NCBI GenBank assembly: GCA_000963575.1
Contig: CP011077.1
Location: 1,302,001 to 1,366,000 of the forward strand
Direction of reading: 5' to 3'
Length of the DNA stretch: 64,000 nt
DNA from: Klebsiella michiganensis
GTDB lineage: Bacteria > Pseudomonadota > Gammaproteobacteria > Enterobacterales > Enterobacteriaceae
Under the pieces are notes generated by a model that did no database searches, was not told the DNA's origin, and saw only the letters and a program-made list of their open reading frames with translations. Shown one piece after another: positions 44,938 through 53,368 of the stretch. A program made the translations under genes and the position numbers. The first letter of the stretch is position 1. The number at the start of each line of letters is the position of its first letter.

Positions 44938-45019
44938 AGGATCTTGTCAGGCTCTTCTCGATCCCGAATGTTAGGGGGGCGCCGGTGGGTTCACTGCCCA
45001 AAGCGCATAATTCTGACCA

Positions 45020-46441
45020 TTAATACAAACTCTGCGGCGTGAAAATACCGTGATGAGAGGCGCGGAAAGGGATCGCCGTCGCAGGCGCCTGAGCTGGCTC
45101 TGCATTGAGTGAATCAAGAAAGGCTCTGGCCCACCACTGGCTGTCATACCTTTCCACTTTGGCCAGCAGCTGCTGGTGCCGGCGTTTCCGCTCATGCAGC
45201 GGCATTGTTAGCGCGGAATAGAGCGCATGGCTTGCTTCGTTGGCATCGTAGGGGTTAATCAACACCGCATCCGTCAGCTGTTCCGCCGTGCCGGTCAGAG
45301 CCGACAGCATGAGCACCCCGGGATCTTCTGCATCCTGCGCGAGAACAAAGGCTTTGGCCTCAAGGCTCATCCCCTCAGAAAGCGGGGTGAACATCGCCAC
45401 ATGGGCGTTGCGGTAGAAAGCATAAATCAAATCTGAATGGCACAGGTGGTTGCGAATGTAGTTGATGGGGTACCAGGAGGCATCCCCAAAACGGGCGTTA
45501 ATTTCAGCGCACTGGTGTTCAAGTCGGTCGCAGAGATCGCCTGCCGACCACGAATATCCCCTTGAAGCATCAGAAATTTGTAGCAGGCTGACGTCTCGCA
45601 GGTACTCGGGGTGTGTATTCAGGAACGTTTCCATCGTATTCAGGTGGCAATGCACGCCGCTGATATCACTGATGGTGTCGTTGCCGATCACTATCTGGCG
45701 AGGGTAGTTGCGCACCGCCTCGGCGTTGGTGTGCGAAAGCGGCGGCATAGTTTTATCTACCCCGCACGGGAAAATCCCCAGTCTGATAGCGTGTCCGTTA
45801 AGCTGAATAAGATTGTCCGCCAGCCGTTCCACGCGATAAAACCGTAACGCATAGGCCAGGAAGTTATTCACGTCCCCGCTCGACTGGAAGCCGAGCAGGT
45901 CGTAGCTGAACAGGGCCTGCATTAGACCGTCGTGCTCTGGCACAGAGCGCAGCACATCGCCAGGTGGGAAGGGCTGATGCAGGAAGAAGCCGCTGCGGTT
46001 GGCATAGCCATCCTCTTTGAGCATCTTGCCGGTGAACAACAGATGATAGTCCTGCACCCAGACGATATCGCCGGGCTCAATTTTGGCGGCCACCCGCGTC
46101 TTCACGTCATGGTTATAATTTTTCCAGGTGGTGAAATACTCTTTTTTATAGTGGATCAGGTCCGGGCGATTGTGGAAAACCGGCCACAGTACCTGATGAA
46201 TATAGCCCTGGTAGAAGTTGTCATACTCGTTGGGGGTCAGCGCCCAGCTGTATTGCTGGTAGCCTGTCTGGCTGAAAAAACGCTCTTTTCTCTGCTTATT
46301 CCCTGCGGCTATTTCACCGTTCCAGCCAAACCACAGGCCTGAATGTTTCTTCAGAACGGCATGAAGAACCGGAAGTAAAGGATCGCCACGCTGTCCGCGT
46401 TCTGGCTGGCAGCGATTAGACAGCATAATAAGACGAGACAT
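45020..46441 (-). CDS. OtsA-like (GT20) protein lacking key catalytic residues
   Basis: A 473-residue relative of trehalose-6-phosphate synthase. Matches include MSRLIMLSNR, GLWFGWNG, IVWVQDYHLL (the acceptor-site Asp kept), FFLHQPFPP, SDASRG and DPGVLMLS. However, the UDP-glucose site is changed: the GGL loop after the N-terminus is RGDPLL, the Arg and Lys of VERLDYSKG are replaced (VIGNDTISDISG), and DGMNLVAKE reads EGMSLEAKA. Ordinary trehalose-6-phosphate synthesis is therefore unlikely. It follows a PuuA-like ligase by 42 bases in the same direction. No OtsB-type phosphatase is near. Confidence 0.8.
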   Translation of the reverse strand: MSRLIMLSNRCQPERGQRGDPLLPVLHAVLKKHSGLWFGWNGEIAAGNKQRKERFFSQTGYQQYSWALTPNEYDNFYQGYIHQVLWPVFHNRPDLIHYKKEYFTTWKNYNHDVKTRVAAKIEPGDIVWVQDYHLLFTGKMLKEDGYANRSGFFLHQPFPPGDVLRSVPEHDGLMQALFSYDLLGFQSSGDVNNFLAYALRFYRVERLADNLIQLNGHAIRLGIFPCGVDKTMPPLSHTNAEAVRNYPRQIVIGNDTISDISGVHCHLNTMETFLNTHPEYLRDVSLLQISDASRGYSWSAGDLCDRLEHQCAEINARFGDASWYPINYIRNHLCHSDLIYAFYRNAHVAMFTPLSEGMSLEAKAFVLAQDAEDPGVLMLSALTGTAEQLTDAVLINPYDANEASHALYSALTMPLHERKRRHQQLLAKVERYDSQWWARAFLDSLNAEPAQAPATAIPFRASHHGIFTPQSLY

Positions 46442-46483
46442 ACATCACCTCAGGTTAGTATTCAGGTTGATAGCGCACGGACG

Positions 46484-47902
46484 TTAGCGGGACAGCACCG
46501 CTTCTTGCTGGGTCACAATAGTTTCAAACCACGCCAGTTCAGACAGCTTGTGGGTTACCCACTGCCGGGAGAACGCTTCCCCCAGACTTTCGGTCATGTA
46601 ATGGCTTTGCTGAAACTCTTCGATCGCGATGTGCTGGAACAGCGGCAGCTCAGGGGCAAACAGCGCCGAATTTTTCAGGGTGTCGCTGTCGATATTTTCC
46701 AGCCCGTAAAGCATGCCTGTGAGGATGGTGGCCATCGCCAGATACGGGTTCACGTCCGCCCCGGCGAGGCGATACTCAATACGGCGGTTGCTATCGTCAG
46801 AGCAGGGGATGCGCAAGGCGGCGCTGCGCTTGTTGTAGCCCCAGGAGCTGAACAGCGGCTCGTTAAGATTTTTGCGAAGCCTTCGGAATGAGTTTACGTG
46901 CGGGGCAATGACGGCCACAGCGGCGGGCATTGTTTGCAGCATCCCCGCAAGGCAGAGCTGGGTCATTTCGTTCAGGGCTTCCGCCGGTGAGGCGAAGACG
47001 TTGTCGCCTTTGCGGTCGTTCAGGCTGATATGAAAATGCAGGCCGTTCCCGGCCAGGTGCGAAAATGGTTTAGCCATGAAATTGGCCTGGTAGCCAAACT
47101 TATCGGCCACGATGCTGGTCAGGCGGCGCAGCGCCAGCACGCTTTCGCAAACGCCAACGATGTCTTTGCCGTGCTTCAGGTTCAGCTCAAACTGCCCGGC
47201 TTCCGCTTCGCAGACGATGCCGCTCAGCGGTAGCTTTTGATCGGCGGCCGCCTGCTCCAGCGCTTCAATAAAGGCGGTGTAATCCGAAGGGACTGGCATA
47301 TAAAAACAGCCCTGGGCCGGCACGTCCTGTTGGGCCTTACTGACCAGATAAAACTCTATTTCCGGGGCGGCGACCGGGTACAAGCCGTGGTAATGAAACT
47401 TCTGCAGGACATTTTCCAGCACCACTCTGGGTTCCAGCGCGTAGCCGCTGCCGTCGCTCTGCTTCATGGTCAGCAGCAGCTGCGCGTTATGCTTCGGATC
47501 GTGGGCGCAGGGCCGCAGCGTGCCGGCCACCGGCAGGCAAAGCCCATCGGGTTCGTCGTATTCCACGGCTGCCGACGCCTGGCTAAACGGCTTGCCCTCG
47601 TGATCCATCGCGTAAACGGACTGCGGAAAATAGCAGCCGGCAGAGAGCGATAGCAGGCTGTCTACCGCGATGCGTTTGCCGCGAAAAGCACCGTTGACGT
47701 CATTGAGGTAAATATCAACGTGCTTTGTTTCAGGGTGACGTTGCAAATAGCGCTGCACCTCTTCGGCAAACTCTCTGGCTCGCTCCTCCGCTGGTTTTTG
47801 CCGCACTGACTTGCCGACAGATTCTTCATTTGATGAGGCCTGCGGAAAAGCGAAAAGCGTAAAGATGTTTTTAACGAGTGAGTGGTGAATAAGTGAGTTC
47901 AT
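46484..47902 (-). CDS. glutamine synthetase family protein, PuuA-like gamma-glutamyl ligase
   Basis: A 472-residue GlnA-type ligase closest to PuuA (gamma-glutamylputrescine synthetase): HVDIYLNDVNGAFRGKRI, APEIEFYL, EAEAGQFELNLKHG, GNGLHFHIS, NSFRRLRKNL, WGYNKRSAALRIP and IEYRLAGADVNPYLAMA. The metal and ATP residues appear intact. PuuA enzymes join glutamate to an amine. It is the first gene of a two-gene unit with the OtsA-like gene and shows none of the rest of the puu pathway nearby. The amine acceptor is unknown. Confidence 0.88.
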   Translation of the reverse strand: MNSLIHHSLVKNIFTLFAFPQASSNEESVGKSVRQKPAEERAREFAEEVQRYLQRHPETKHVDIYLNDVNGAFRGKRIAVDSLLSLSAGCYFPQSVYAMDHEGKPFSQASAAVEYDEPDGLCLPVAGTLRPCAHDPKHNAQLLLTMKQSDGSGYALEPRVVLENVLQKFHYHGLYPVAAPEIEFYLVSKAQQDVPAQGCFYMPVPSDYTAFIEALEQAAADQKLPLSGIVCEAEAGQFELNLKHGKDIVGVCESVLALRRLTSIVADKFGYQANFMAKPFSHLAGNGLHFHISLNDRKGDNVFASPAEALNEMTQLCLAGMLQTMPAAVAVIAPHVNSFRRLRKNLNEPLFSSWGYNKRSAALRIPCSDDSNRRIEYRLAGADVNPYLAMATILTGMLYGLENIDSDTLKNSALFAPELPLFQHIAIEEFQQSHYMTESLGEAFSRQWVTHKLSELAWFETIVTQQEAVLSR

Positions 47903-48183
47903 GGCGGTCTTTTTCTAAGCCTCTCGGCGACGAAAAGAGCATATTCACTGGCGTATAAAAAGAAGGTAAAAAAGCCAAAGCGGCGGGTAAAAAAAGTATA
48001 AATGGCAATAAGTGTGGGGATTTAGCCCGGCGGTGGGGAAGACTATCCCCATGCCTCTGGCAGCCCGTCTGTTCAAACGAGTTCGCATATCATATACCGC
48101 TTAGTGCTTTCCCCAGCTGATTCAAACTCGGCTATTCTTTGTTTACTGCATGATTTTTAAGTAAAGAACAACGAGGAATAACT

Positions 48184-49095
48184 ATGAACTTATCAACACG
48201 TTGGGGTTTAGCAGGGTTAGTGATGTTGGCGACAGGCGCGCAGGCGGCTGAACCGGTTAAAGTCGGCTCGAAAATTGACACCGAAGGCTCGTTGCTCGGC
48301 AATATTATTTTGCAGGTGCTGGAAAGCCACGATGTGAAAACCGTCAATAAAGTCCAGCTTGGCACCACGCCGGTTGTGCGCGGCGCAATCACCTCCGGTG
48401 AACTGGATATTTATCCTGAATACACCGGCAACGGCGCGTTCTTCTTTAAAACTGAAAACGATCCGGCCTGGAAAGATGCCCAGAAGGGCTATGAAAAAGT
48501 TAAGCAGCTGGATTACGACAAAAACCACCTGGTCTGGCTGACTCCGGCCCCGGCCAACAACACTTACACCATCGCGGTACGTAAGGATCTGGCGGAGAAA
48601 AACCACCTGGTTTCCCTGGCCGATCTTAGCGAATACCTGAAAAAGGGCGGCACCTTTAAGCTTGCGGCTTCCGCCGAGTTTATCGAGCGTTCCGACGCGC
48701 TACCGGCCTTTGAAAAAGCCTACGGCTTTAAGCTGGAACAAAGCCAGCTGCTTTCCCTGGCCGGGGGTGACACCGCGGTAACCATTAAAGCGGCGGCGCA
48801 GCAAACCTCCGGCGTTAATGCCGCGATGGCTTACGGTACCGACGGCCCGGTTGCGGCATTGGGGCTGGAAACGCTGACTGACCCGAAAGGCGTCCAGGCT
48901 GTTTCCGCGCCGACCGCCGTGGTGCGTGAAGCCGTGCTGAAAGAATATCCGCAAATTGGCGACTGGCTGAAACCGGTCTTTACTTCCCTCGACCAAAAAA
49001 CGCTGCAGCAGCTGAACGCGAAGATTGCTGTGGAAGGTCAGGATGCCAAAAAAGTAGCCGCCGATTACTTAAAGCAAAAAGGCTTTGTTAAATAG
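48184..49095 (+). CDS. osmF: osmoprotectant ABC transporter substrate-binding protein
   Basis: A 303-residue periplasmic binding protein (signal peptide ending GAQA), homologous to E. coli OsmF (YehZ). The choline/betaine-binding-type domain is seen in GSKIDTEGSLLGNIILQVLE and ITSGELDIYPEYTGNG. It feeds YehYXW, a low-affinity glycine betaine importer; in E. coli it is induced by osmotic stress and RpoS. An ACGAGGAATAACT ribosome site precedes the ATG. YehY starts 137 bases later. Confidence 0.95.
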   Translation: MNLSTRWGLAGLVMLATGAQAAEPVKVGSKIDTEGSLLGNIILQVLESHDVKTVNKVQLGTTPVVRGAITSGELDIYPEYTGNGAFFFKTENDPAWKDAQKGYEKVKQLDYDKNHLVWLTPAPANNTYTIAVRKDLAEKNHLVSLADLSEYLKKGGTFKLAASAEFIERSDALPAFEKAYGFKLEQSQLLSLAGGDTAVTIKAAAQQTSGVNAAMAYGTDGPVAALGLETLTDPKGVQAVSAPTAVVREAVLKEYPQIGDWLKPVFTSLDQKTLQQLNAKIAVEGQDAKKVAADYLKQKGFVK

Positions 49096-49232
49096 CCTGC
49101 TGGCGGCGTGTATTGTGCGTAAAAGCCGGAACCCCGGTCTGATACAAGCCATGTATGCTGTGATCTGGTCTGTCTCAAACAGTCGAAAACGTCGGTTTTC
49201 GGCTGTTTGTCATCAATCTGCTGGAATAACGT

Positions 49233-50384
49233 TTGCTAAAAATTCATAACAGGGTACTGCTGCTGCTGGTGTTACTGCTGGCGGCAGCCTGGATGTTACT
49301 CCCTATCATCAACAACGCGCCTAACCGCCTGGTTTCCGGTGAGCCGCTGGGCATCACCCAGTTACCCGGCACGCTGCATTACTGGCTGGCGCTTCCCTTC
49401 CTGATGCTGGCTGGCCTGACGCTGGCGCCGGGGCGAGCCCTCACTCAACTGGTGATTATTGCGATCGGCGAACTGCTGTTCATTGGCCTGCTGTTACTGC
49501 TGGGGCACATTGCGAGCCAGTTTGCCCTGGAGGGCAGTTCCCTCGCGCGGACTTCTCCCGGCAGCGGCCTGTGGTTAATGCTGGCGGTTTGCCTGCTGTT
49601 GTGCGCCGATGCGGCTAACCGCCTCACGGCCAACCCTCTGTGGCGGCTCTTGCTGAACCTGCAAATCTGGATAGTCCCCGTCGTGCTGCTGGCAACCGGC
49701 TACTTCAGCGATCTTTCGCTGATGAAGGAATACGTCAACCGCCAGGATGTGTTTGACGATGCCCTGAGCCGTCACCTGGCATTACTGGCCGGCACGCTGG
49801 TACCGGCGCTGTTGATTGGCATCCCGCTGGGGCTCCTTTGCTATCGCCGCCCGGCCTGGCAATCCGGCGTATTTTCTCTGCTGAACGTGATTCAGACTGT
49901 GCCCTCCGTGGCGCTGTTCGGGCTGCTTATTGCGCCCCTGGCCGGCCTTGCCGCCTGGCTGCCGTGGCTCGGGAAAATCGGCGTGAGCGGGATTGGCGTC
50001 GCGCCTGCGCTAATTGCGCTGGTGCTTTATGCGCTATTGCCGCTGGTGCGCGGCGTAGTGGCGGGTTTGCAGCAGGTGCCACGCAACATTGTGGAAAGCG
50101 CGCTGGGCATGGGCATGTCGCGGGCGCAAATTTTTTGGCGAGCGGAAGTCCCGCTGGCGTTGCCGGTGCTGCTGCGCAGCTTACGGGTGGTCTGTGTGCA
50201 GACTATCGGGATGGCCGTTATCGCCGCGCTGATTGGTGCGGGCGGATTTGGCTCGATTATTTTCCAGGGGCTGTTGAGCAGCGCGCTGGATTTGGTTCTG
50301 CTTGGCGTGATGCCGGTTATCGCCCTGGCGGTGATCGTCGACGCGCTATTTAAGCTGTTTATTTCTCTGCTGGAGGCAAAATAA
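49233..50384 (+). CDS. yehY: osmoprotectant ABC transporter permease YehY
   Basis: A 383-residue permease: an N-terminal extension with four or five hydrophobic helices, then the ProW-type permease domain with VIQTVPSVALFGLLIAPLAGL and ESALGMGMSRAQIFWRAEVPLALPV (EAA loop). E. coli YehY is 385 residues. The only fitting start is TTG 49233, behind GGAATAACG. Its stop overlaps the yehX ATG by one base (TAATG). Confidence 0.93.
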   Translation: MLKIHNRVLLLLVLLLAAAWMLLPIINNAPNRLVSGEPLGITQLPGTLHYWLALPFLMLAGLTLAPGRALTQLVIIAIGELLFIGLLLLLGHIASQFALEGSSLARTSPGSGLWLMLAVCLLLCADAANRLTANPLWRLLLNLQIWIVPVVLLATGYFSDLSLMKEYVNRQDVFDDALSRHLALLAGTLVPALLIGIPLGLLCYRRPAWQSGVFSLLNVIQTVPSVALFGLLIAPLAGLAAWLPWLGKIGVSGIGVAPALIALVLYALLPLVRGVVAGLQQVPRNIVESALGMGMSRAQIFWRAEVPLALPVLLRSLRVVCVQTIGMAVIAALIGAGGFGSIIFQGLLSSALDLVLLGVMPVIALAVIVDALFKLFISLLEAK

Positions 50385-51331
50385 TGATCGAGTTCGACAG
50401 CGTCAGCAAATACTTCCACGGCGAGGCGGCGGTCAGCGATTTGACGCTGAACATTCGCGAAGGGCAGTTCACCGTGCTGATCGGCACCTCCGGCTCAGGA
50501 AAGTCCACCACGCTGAAGATGATTAACCGGCTGGTGGAGCATGATGAAGGGCGCATTCGCTTTGCCGGGGAAGAGATCCGCAGTTTTGACCCAAAGGTGC
50601 TTCGCCGCCGGATGGGCTACGCCATTCAGTCCATCGGCCTGTTCCCGCACTGGACGGTGGCGCAGAACATTGCCACGGTGCCTGAGCTGCTGAAGTGGCC
50701 GAAGGCGAGAGTCGCCGAACGTATTGATGAGCTGCTGGAGCTGTTGGGCCTGGATGCCGCGCAGTTCCGCGACCGTTATCCGCACCAGCTCTCCGGCGGG
50801 CAGCAGCAGCGCGTGGGCGTGGCCCGTGCGTTGGCCGCTGACCCGGAAGTACTGCTGATGGACGAGCCTTTTGGGGCGCTGGATCCGGTAACCCGCGCGA
50901 CGCTGCAGCAGGAGATGATCCGCATTCATCAACTGCTGGGGCGCACCATCGTGCTGGTGACGCACGACATCGACGAGGCTTTGACGCTTGCCGACAACAT
51001 CGTGCTGATGGACGGCGGCAAAGTCATTCAGCAGGGGACGCCGCTGGAACTGCTGACGAACCCGGCCAACGATTTTGTTCGGGATTTCTTTGGCCGCAGC
51101 GAGCTTGGCGTACGGCTGCTCTCGCTGCGTCACGTCGCGGACAGCATTCGCGCCGATGAACGTCTGGAAGGCGAGCCTATCCGGGCAGATATGACCCTGC
51201 GCGAAGCGCTCTCACTGTTTATCGACAGGCAGTGCGAGCAACTGCCGGTGGTGGATGCGCGCAATCAGCCCTGTGGCGTGCTGCATTTTAGCGATCTGGT
51301 CAGGAGGAGAGAAAATGCGCCTGCTGCGTGA
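50384..51331 (+). CDS. yehX: osmoprotectant ABC transporter ATPase YehX
   Basis: A 315-residue ATPase: Walker A GTSGSGKST (residues about 34-42), signature LSGGQQQRVGVARAL, Walker B VLLMDEPFGALD, H-loop VTHD, and a CBS-type domain at the C-terminus (MTLREALSLFIDRQCEQLPVVD) as in ProV/OpuA ATPases that sense ionic strength. It overlaps yehW by 17 bases. Confidence 0.95.
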   Translation: MIEFDSVSKYFHGEAAVSDLTLNIREGQFTVLIGTSGSGKSTTLKMINRLVEHDEGRIRFAGEEIRSFDPKVLRRRMGYAIQSIGLFPHWTVAQNIATVPELLKWPKARVAERIDELLELLGLDAAQFRDRYPHQLSGGQQQRVGVARALAADPEVLLMDEPFGALDPVTRATLQQEMIRIHQLLGRTIVLVTHDIDEALTLADNIVLMDGGKVIQQGTPLELLTNPANDFVRDFFGRSELGVRLLSLRHVADSIRADERLEGEPIRADMTLREALSLFIDRQCEQLPVVDARNQPCGVLHFSDLVRRRENAPAA

Positions 51332-52046
51332 TCCTTTGCTGTGGCTTATCGCGCTTTTTGTTGCGCTGTTGCTGCTGCTGCCCTATACCAGCGGGCTGTT
51401 TAGCTGGCTATTCCCCCAGCTGACCCGGCCGATGTACCAGCAGGACAGCTTTCTCTCTCTGGCACTGGCGCATTTAACGCTGGTGGGCATTTCCAGCGTG
51501 GTTGCGGTGGTGATTGGCGTGGGGCTGGGAATTCTGGTCACACGCCCGGCAGGAGAGGAGTTTCGTTCGTTGGTGGAGACCATTACCGCCGCCGGGCAAA
51601 CCTTTCCGCCGGTGGCCGTATTAGCCGTGGCGGTGCCGGTGATGGGATTCGGGCAAGAGCCGGCGATCATCGCGCTGGTGATTTACGGCCTGCTGCCGAT
51701 TTTACAAGGTACGCTGGCGGGTATTGGGGCCGTGCCTGAATCCGCACGCGAGATTGCGCTTGGCATTGGTATGAGCCGCGGGCAAATGCTGCGGAAAGTG
51801 GAACTGCCGCTTGCCGCGCCGGTCATTCTGGCGGGCATCAGGACATCGGTGATTATTAATATCGGCACCGCGACGATTGCCTCCACCGTGGGTGCCAATA
51901 CGCTGGGATCGCCGATTATTATCGGGCTAAGCGGTTTTAATACCGCCTATGTGATTCAGGGCGCGGTGCTGGTGGCGCTGGCGGCAATTGTCACTGACCG
52001 CCTGTTTGAGCGCCTGGAAAGTTACGTCACGCGCCATGCAAAATAA
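51315..52046 (+). CDS. yehW: osmoprotectant ABC transporter permease YehW
   Basis: The second permease, 243 residues as in E. coli, with six hydrophobic helices and the EAA loop SAREIALGIGMSRGQMLRKVELPLAAPV. ATG 51315 follows AGGAGGAGAGAAA, inside the end of yehX. Its 3' end overlaps the small convergent gene yohO by 20 bases. Confidence 0.95.
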   Translation: MRLLRDPLLWLIALFVALLLLLPYTSGLFSWLFPQLTRPMYQQDSFLSLALAHLTLVGISSVVAVVIGVGLGILVTRPAGEEFRSLVETITAAGQTFPPVAVLAVAVPVMGFGQEPAIIALVIYGLLPILQGTLAGIGAVPESAREIALGIGMSRGQMLRKVELPLAAPVILAGIRTSVIINIGTATIASTVGANTLGSPIIIGLSGFNTAYVIQGAVLVALAAIVTDRLFERLESYVTRHAK

Positions 52047-52134
52047 CGATGTAGCCGACCAGCATCACGCCGCCAATGCCGCCGATCGCCATAACAAGCA
52101 TTCCGCCCACAAGGGCAATTTTTGACAGTTTCAT
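52027..52134 (-). CDS. yohO: small membrane protein YohO
   Basis: A 35-residue single-span protein (MKLSKIALVGGMLVMAIGGI then GGVMLVGYIVILHGA), matching E. coli YohO in length and in the MA-x-GGIGGVML-x-GY core. GGAGCAACGG stands before the ATG. Function unknown. Too short for normal gene callers. Confidence 0.85.
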   Translation of the reverse strand: MKLSKIALVGGMLVMAIGGIGGVMLVGYIVILHGA

Positions 52135-52201
52135 CCGTTGCTCCGTTTGTTAACGAAGCGATTATAAAGGGAAGCGGGGTTGTTAATGAACCTTTGATTG
52201 T

Positions 52202-52237
52202 GATGAAGAGGGAAAAAGCCCGTTTTCCCTCTTCATC
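52202..52237. terminator. bidirectional terminator between yohO and mlrA
   Basis: A 15-base perfect stem, GATGAAGAGGGAAAA and TTTTCCCTCTTCATC, with the six-base loop AGCCCG. It lies just beyond the mlrA stop and upstream of yohO on the plus-strand map. Confidence 0.85.
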
Positions 52238-52241
52238 GCCA

Positions 52242-52997
52242 TCAGTCGGCGGGCTGCCTGTGCTCAACGTTACCCAGCGCAAAAACGGGGAGCCCTGCGC
52301 TGCGCCACGATTCAATCTGATCTATCTGCCGTTCTCCGGGGCAGTCGCCGCACCAGACCAGCAGCGTCTGCCGGTCAAAAAGCTCTGGTTTCAGACTGCT
52401 CAGCGAGTTAGCCAGGACATCAACCCGCCAGCCCTGCTGGCTGGCAATCCACGCCGCCATCCACAGCCGCGTTGTGTCCTGCACGTTCCAGCCCACCACT
52501 AAAGCATCCCTGCCATTTTGCTTGCGTGCGGTGGCAATGCACATCGCAATATAGTTAATCAGGGCGCCATCCAGCAGGCTAAGCAGCGCACACAGCGCAA
52601 TCTGCTGCCCGTAGAGGCGGCGTCGCAGCGGAAGATAGAGATGTTGCACAAGAGTTTGCGCCGGATAGATGCGCCCGATATCGGCTATCCAGGCGCGAAG
52701 TAGGTTGGGGTTGCCGCTTTGCAGATGGCGCAGCAGCGTCTCCTGCCGCTCGCCCCAGGCGTGCGCTTTTTCCCGGTTTTCACCGCTGAGCAGCCCTTTG
52801 ACTTTACTGACCTGTACGCCTTGCTCGATCCAGGTTTGGATCTCACGAATACGCTCGATGTCGGCGGAATCGAACAAGCGGTGCCCGCCGTCGCTTCGTT
52901 TAGGTTTTAGCAACCCGTAACGCCGCTGCCAGGCCCGGAGGGTTACCGGATTAATATTGCAAAGCGCAGCCACTTCTCCAATGGAATAAAGCGCCAT
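52242..52997 (-). CDS. mlrA: MerR-like regulator of curli (csgD) expression
   Basis: A 251-residue MerR-family protein with the N-terminal winged helix (YSIGEVAALCNINPVTLRAWQRRYGLLKPKRSDGGHRLF) and a cobalamin-binding-like C-terminal region, matching E. coli MlrA (243 aa), which activates csgD and so curli and biofilm matrix. Its position beside yehW/yohO is the same as in E. coli. Confidence 0.95.
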   Translation of the reverse strand: MALYSIGEVAALCNINPVTLRAWQRRYGLLKPKRSDGGHRLFDSADIERIREIQTWIEQGVQVSKVKGLLSGENREKAHAWGERQETLLRHLQSGNPNLLRAWIADIGRIYPAQTLVQHLYLPLRRRLYGQQIALCALLSLLDGALINYIAMCIATARKQNGRDALVVGWNVQDTTRLWMAAWIASQQGWRVDVLANSLSSLKPELFDRQTLLVWCGDCPGERQIDQIESWRSAGLPVFALGNVEHRQPAD

Positions 52998-53125
52998 ATT
53001 GTCACCTGATACCGTAAGGGGAGCCCCTTATTAACTGTAGTAAGTTCTGGTGAGTTTGGCTTCTTTTGGCGGGATTTCTGCGGGTGCCAGAGCGGTTTCT
53101 TAGTCACATTTTCCTTTCAAATCTT

Positions 53126-53218
53126 CCCCTCACTCCGGCCCTCTCCCCGAAGAGGCGAGGGAGAACACAAGCTGCAGAGAGTTTTTTATTCCCCCACCCT
53201 CCGTGTGAGGGGAGGGGA
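53126..53218. repeat. dispersed palindromic repeat, copy 3
   Basis: Starts CCCCTCACTCCGGCCCTCTC (a match to the outer arm of the 19180 copy) and ends CCGTGTGAGGGGAGGGG. The inner part is diverged. Nothing else is recognised in the spacer 52998-53368. Confidence 0.6.
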
Positions 53219-53368
53219 AGCCGCGACGTTGTGCCTGAAGGAAATACCGGACGTACCGCGAGGCGCTGGTTCCGGCTTAAATCGCCTCAGTTTTCTCACC
53301 GACAGGCCGCAGGCTAAGAGCGTCGGGAACGCATCTCAGCCCGCTCTACATAATCACGGGTATTTTGA

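Noticed and set aside
47903..48183. sigma54 promoter for the PuuA-like gene
   Set aside because: I looked for GG-N10-GC on both strands in this spacer and found no match with the required TTGC context.
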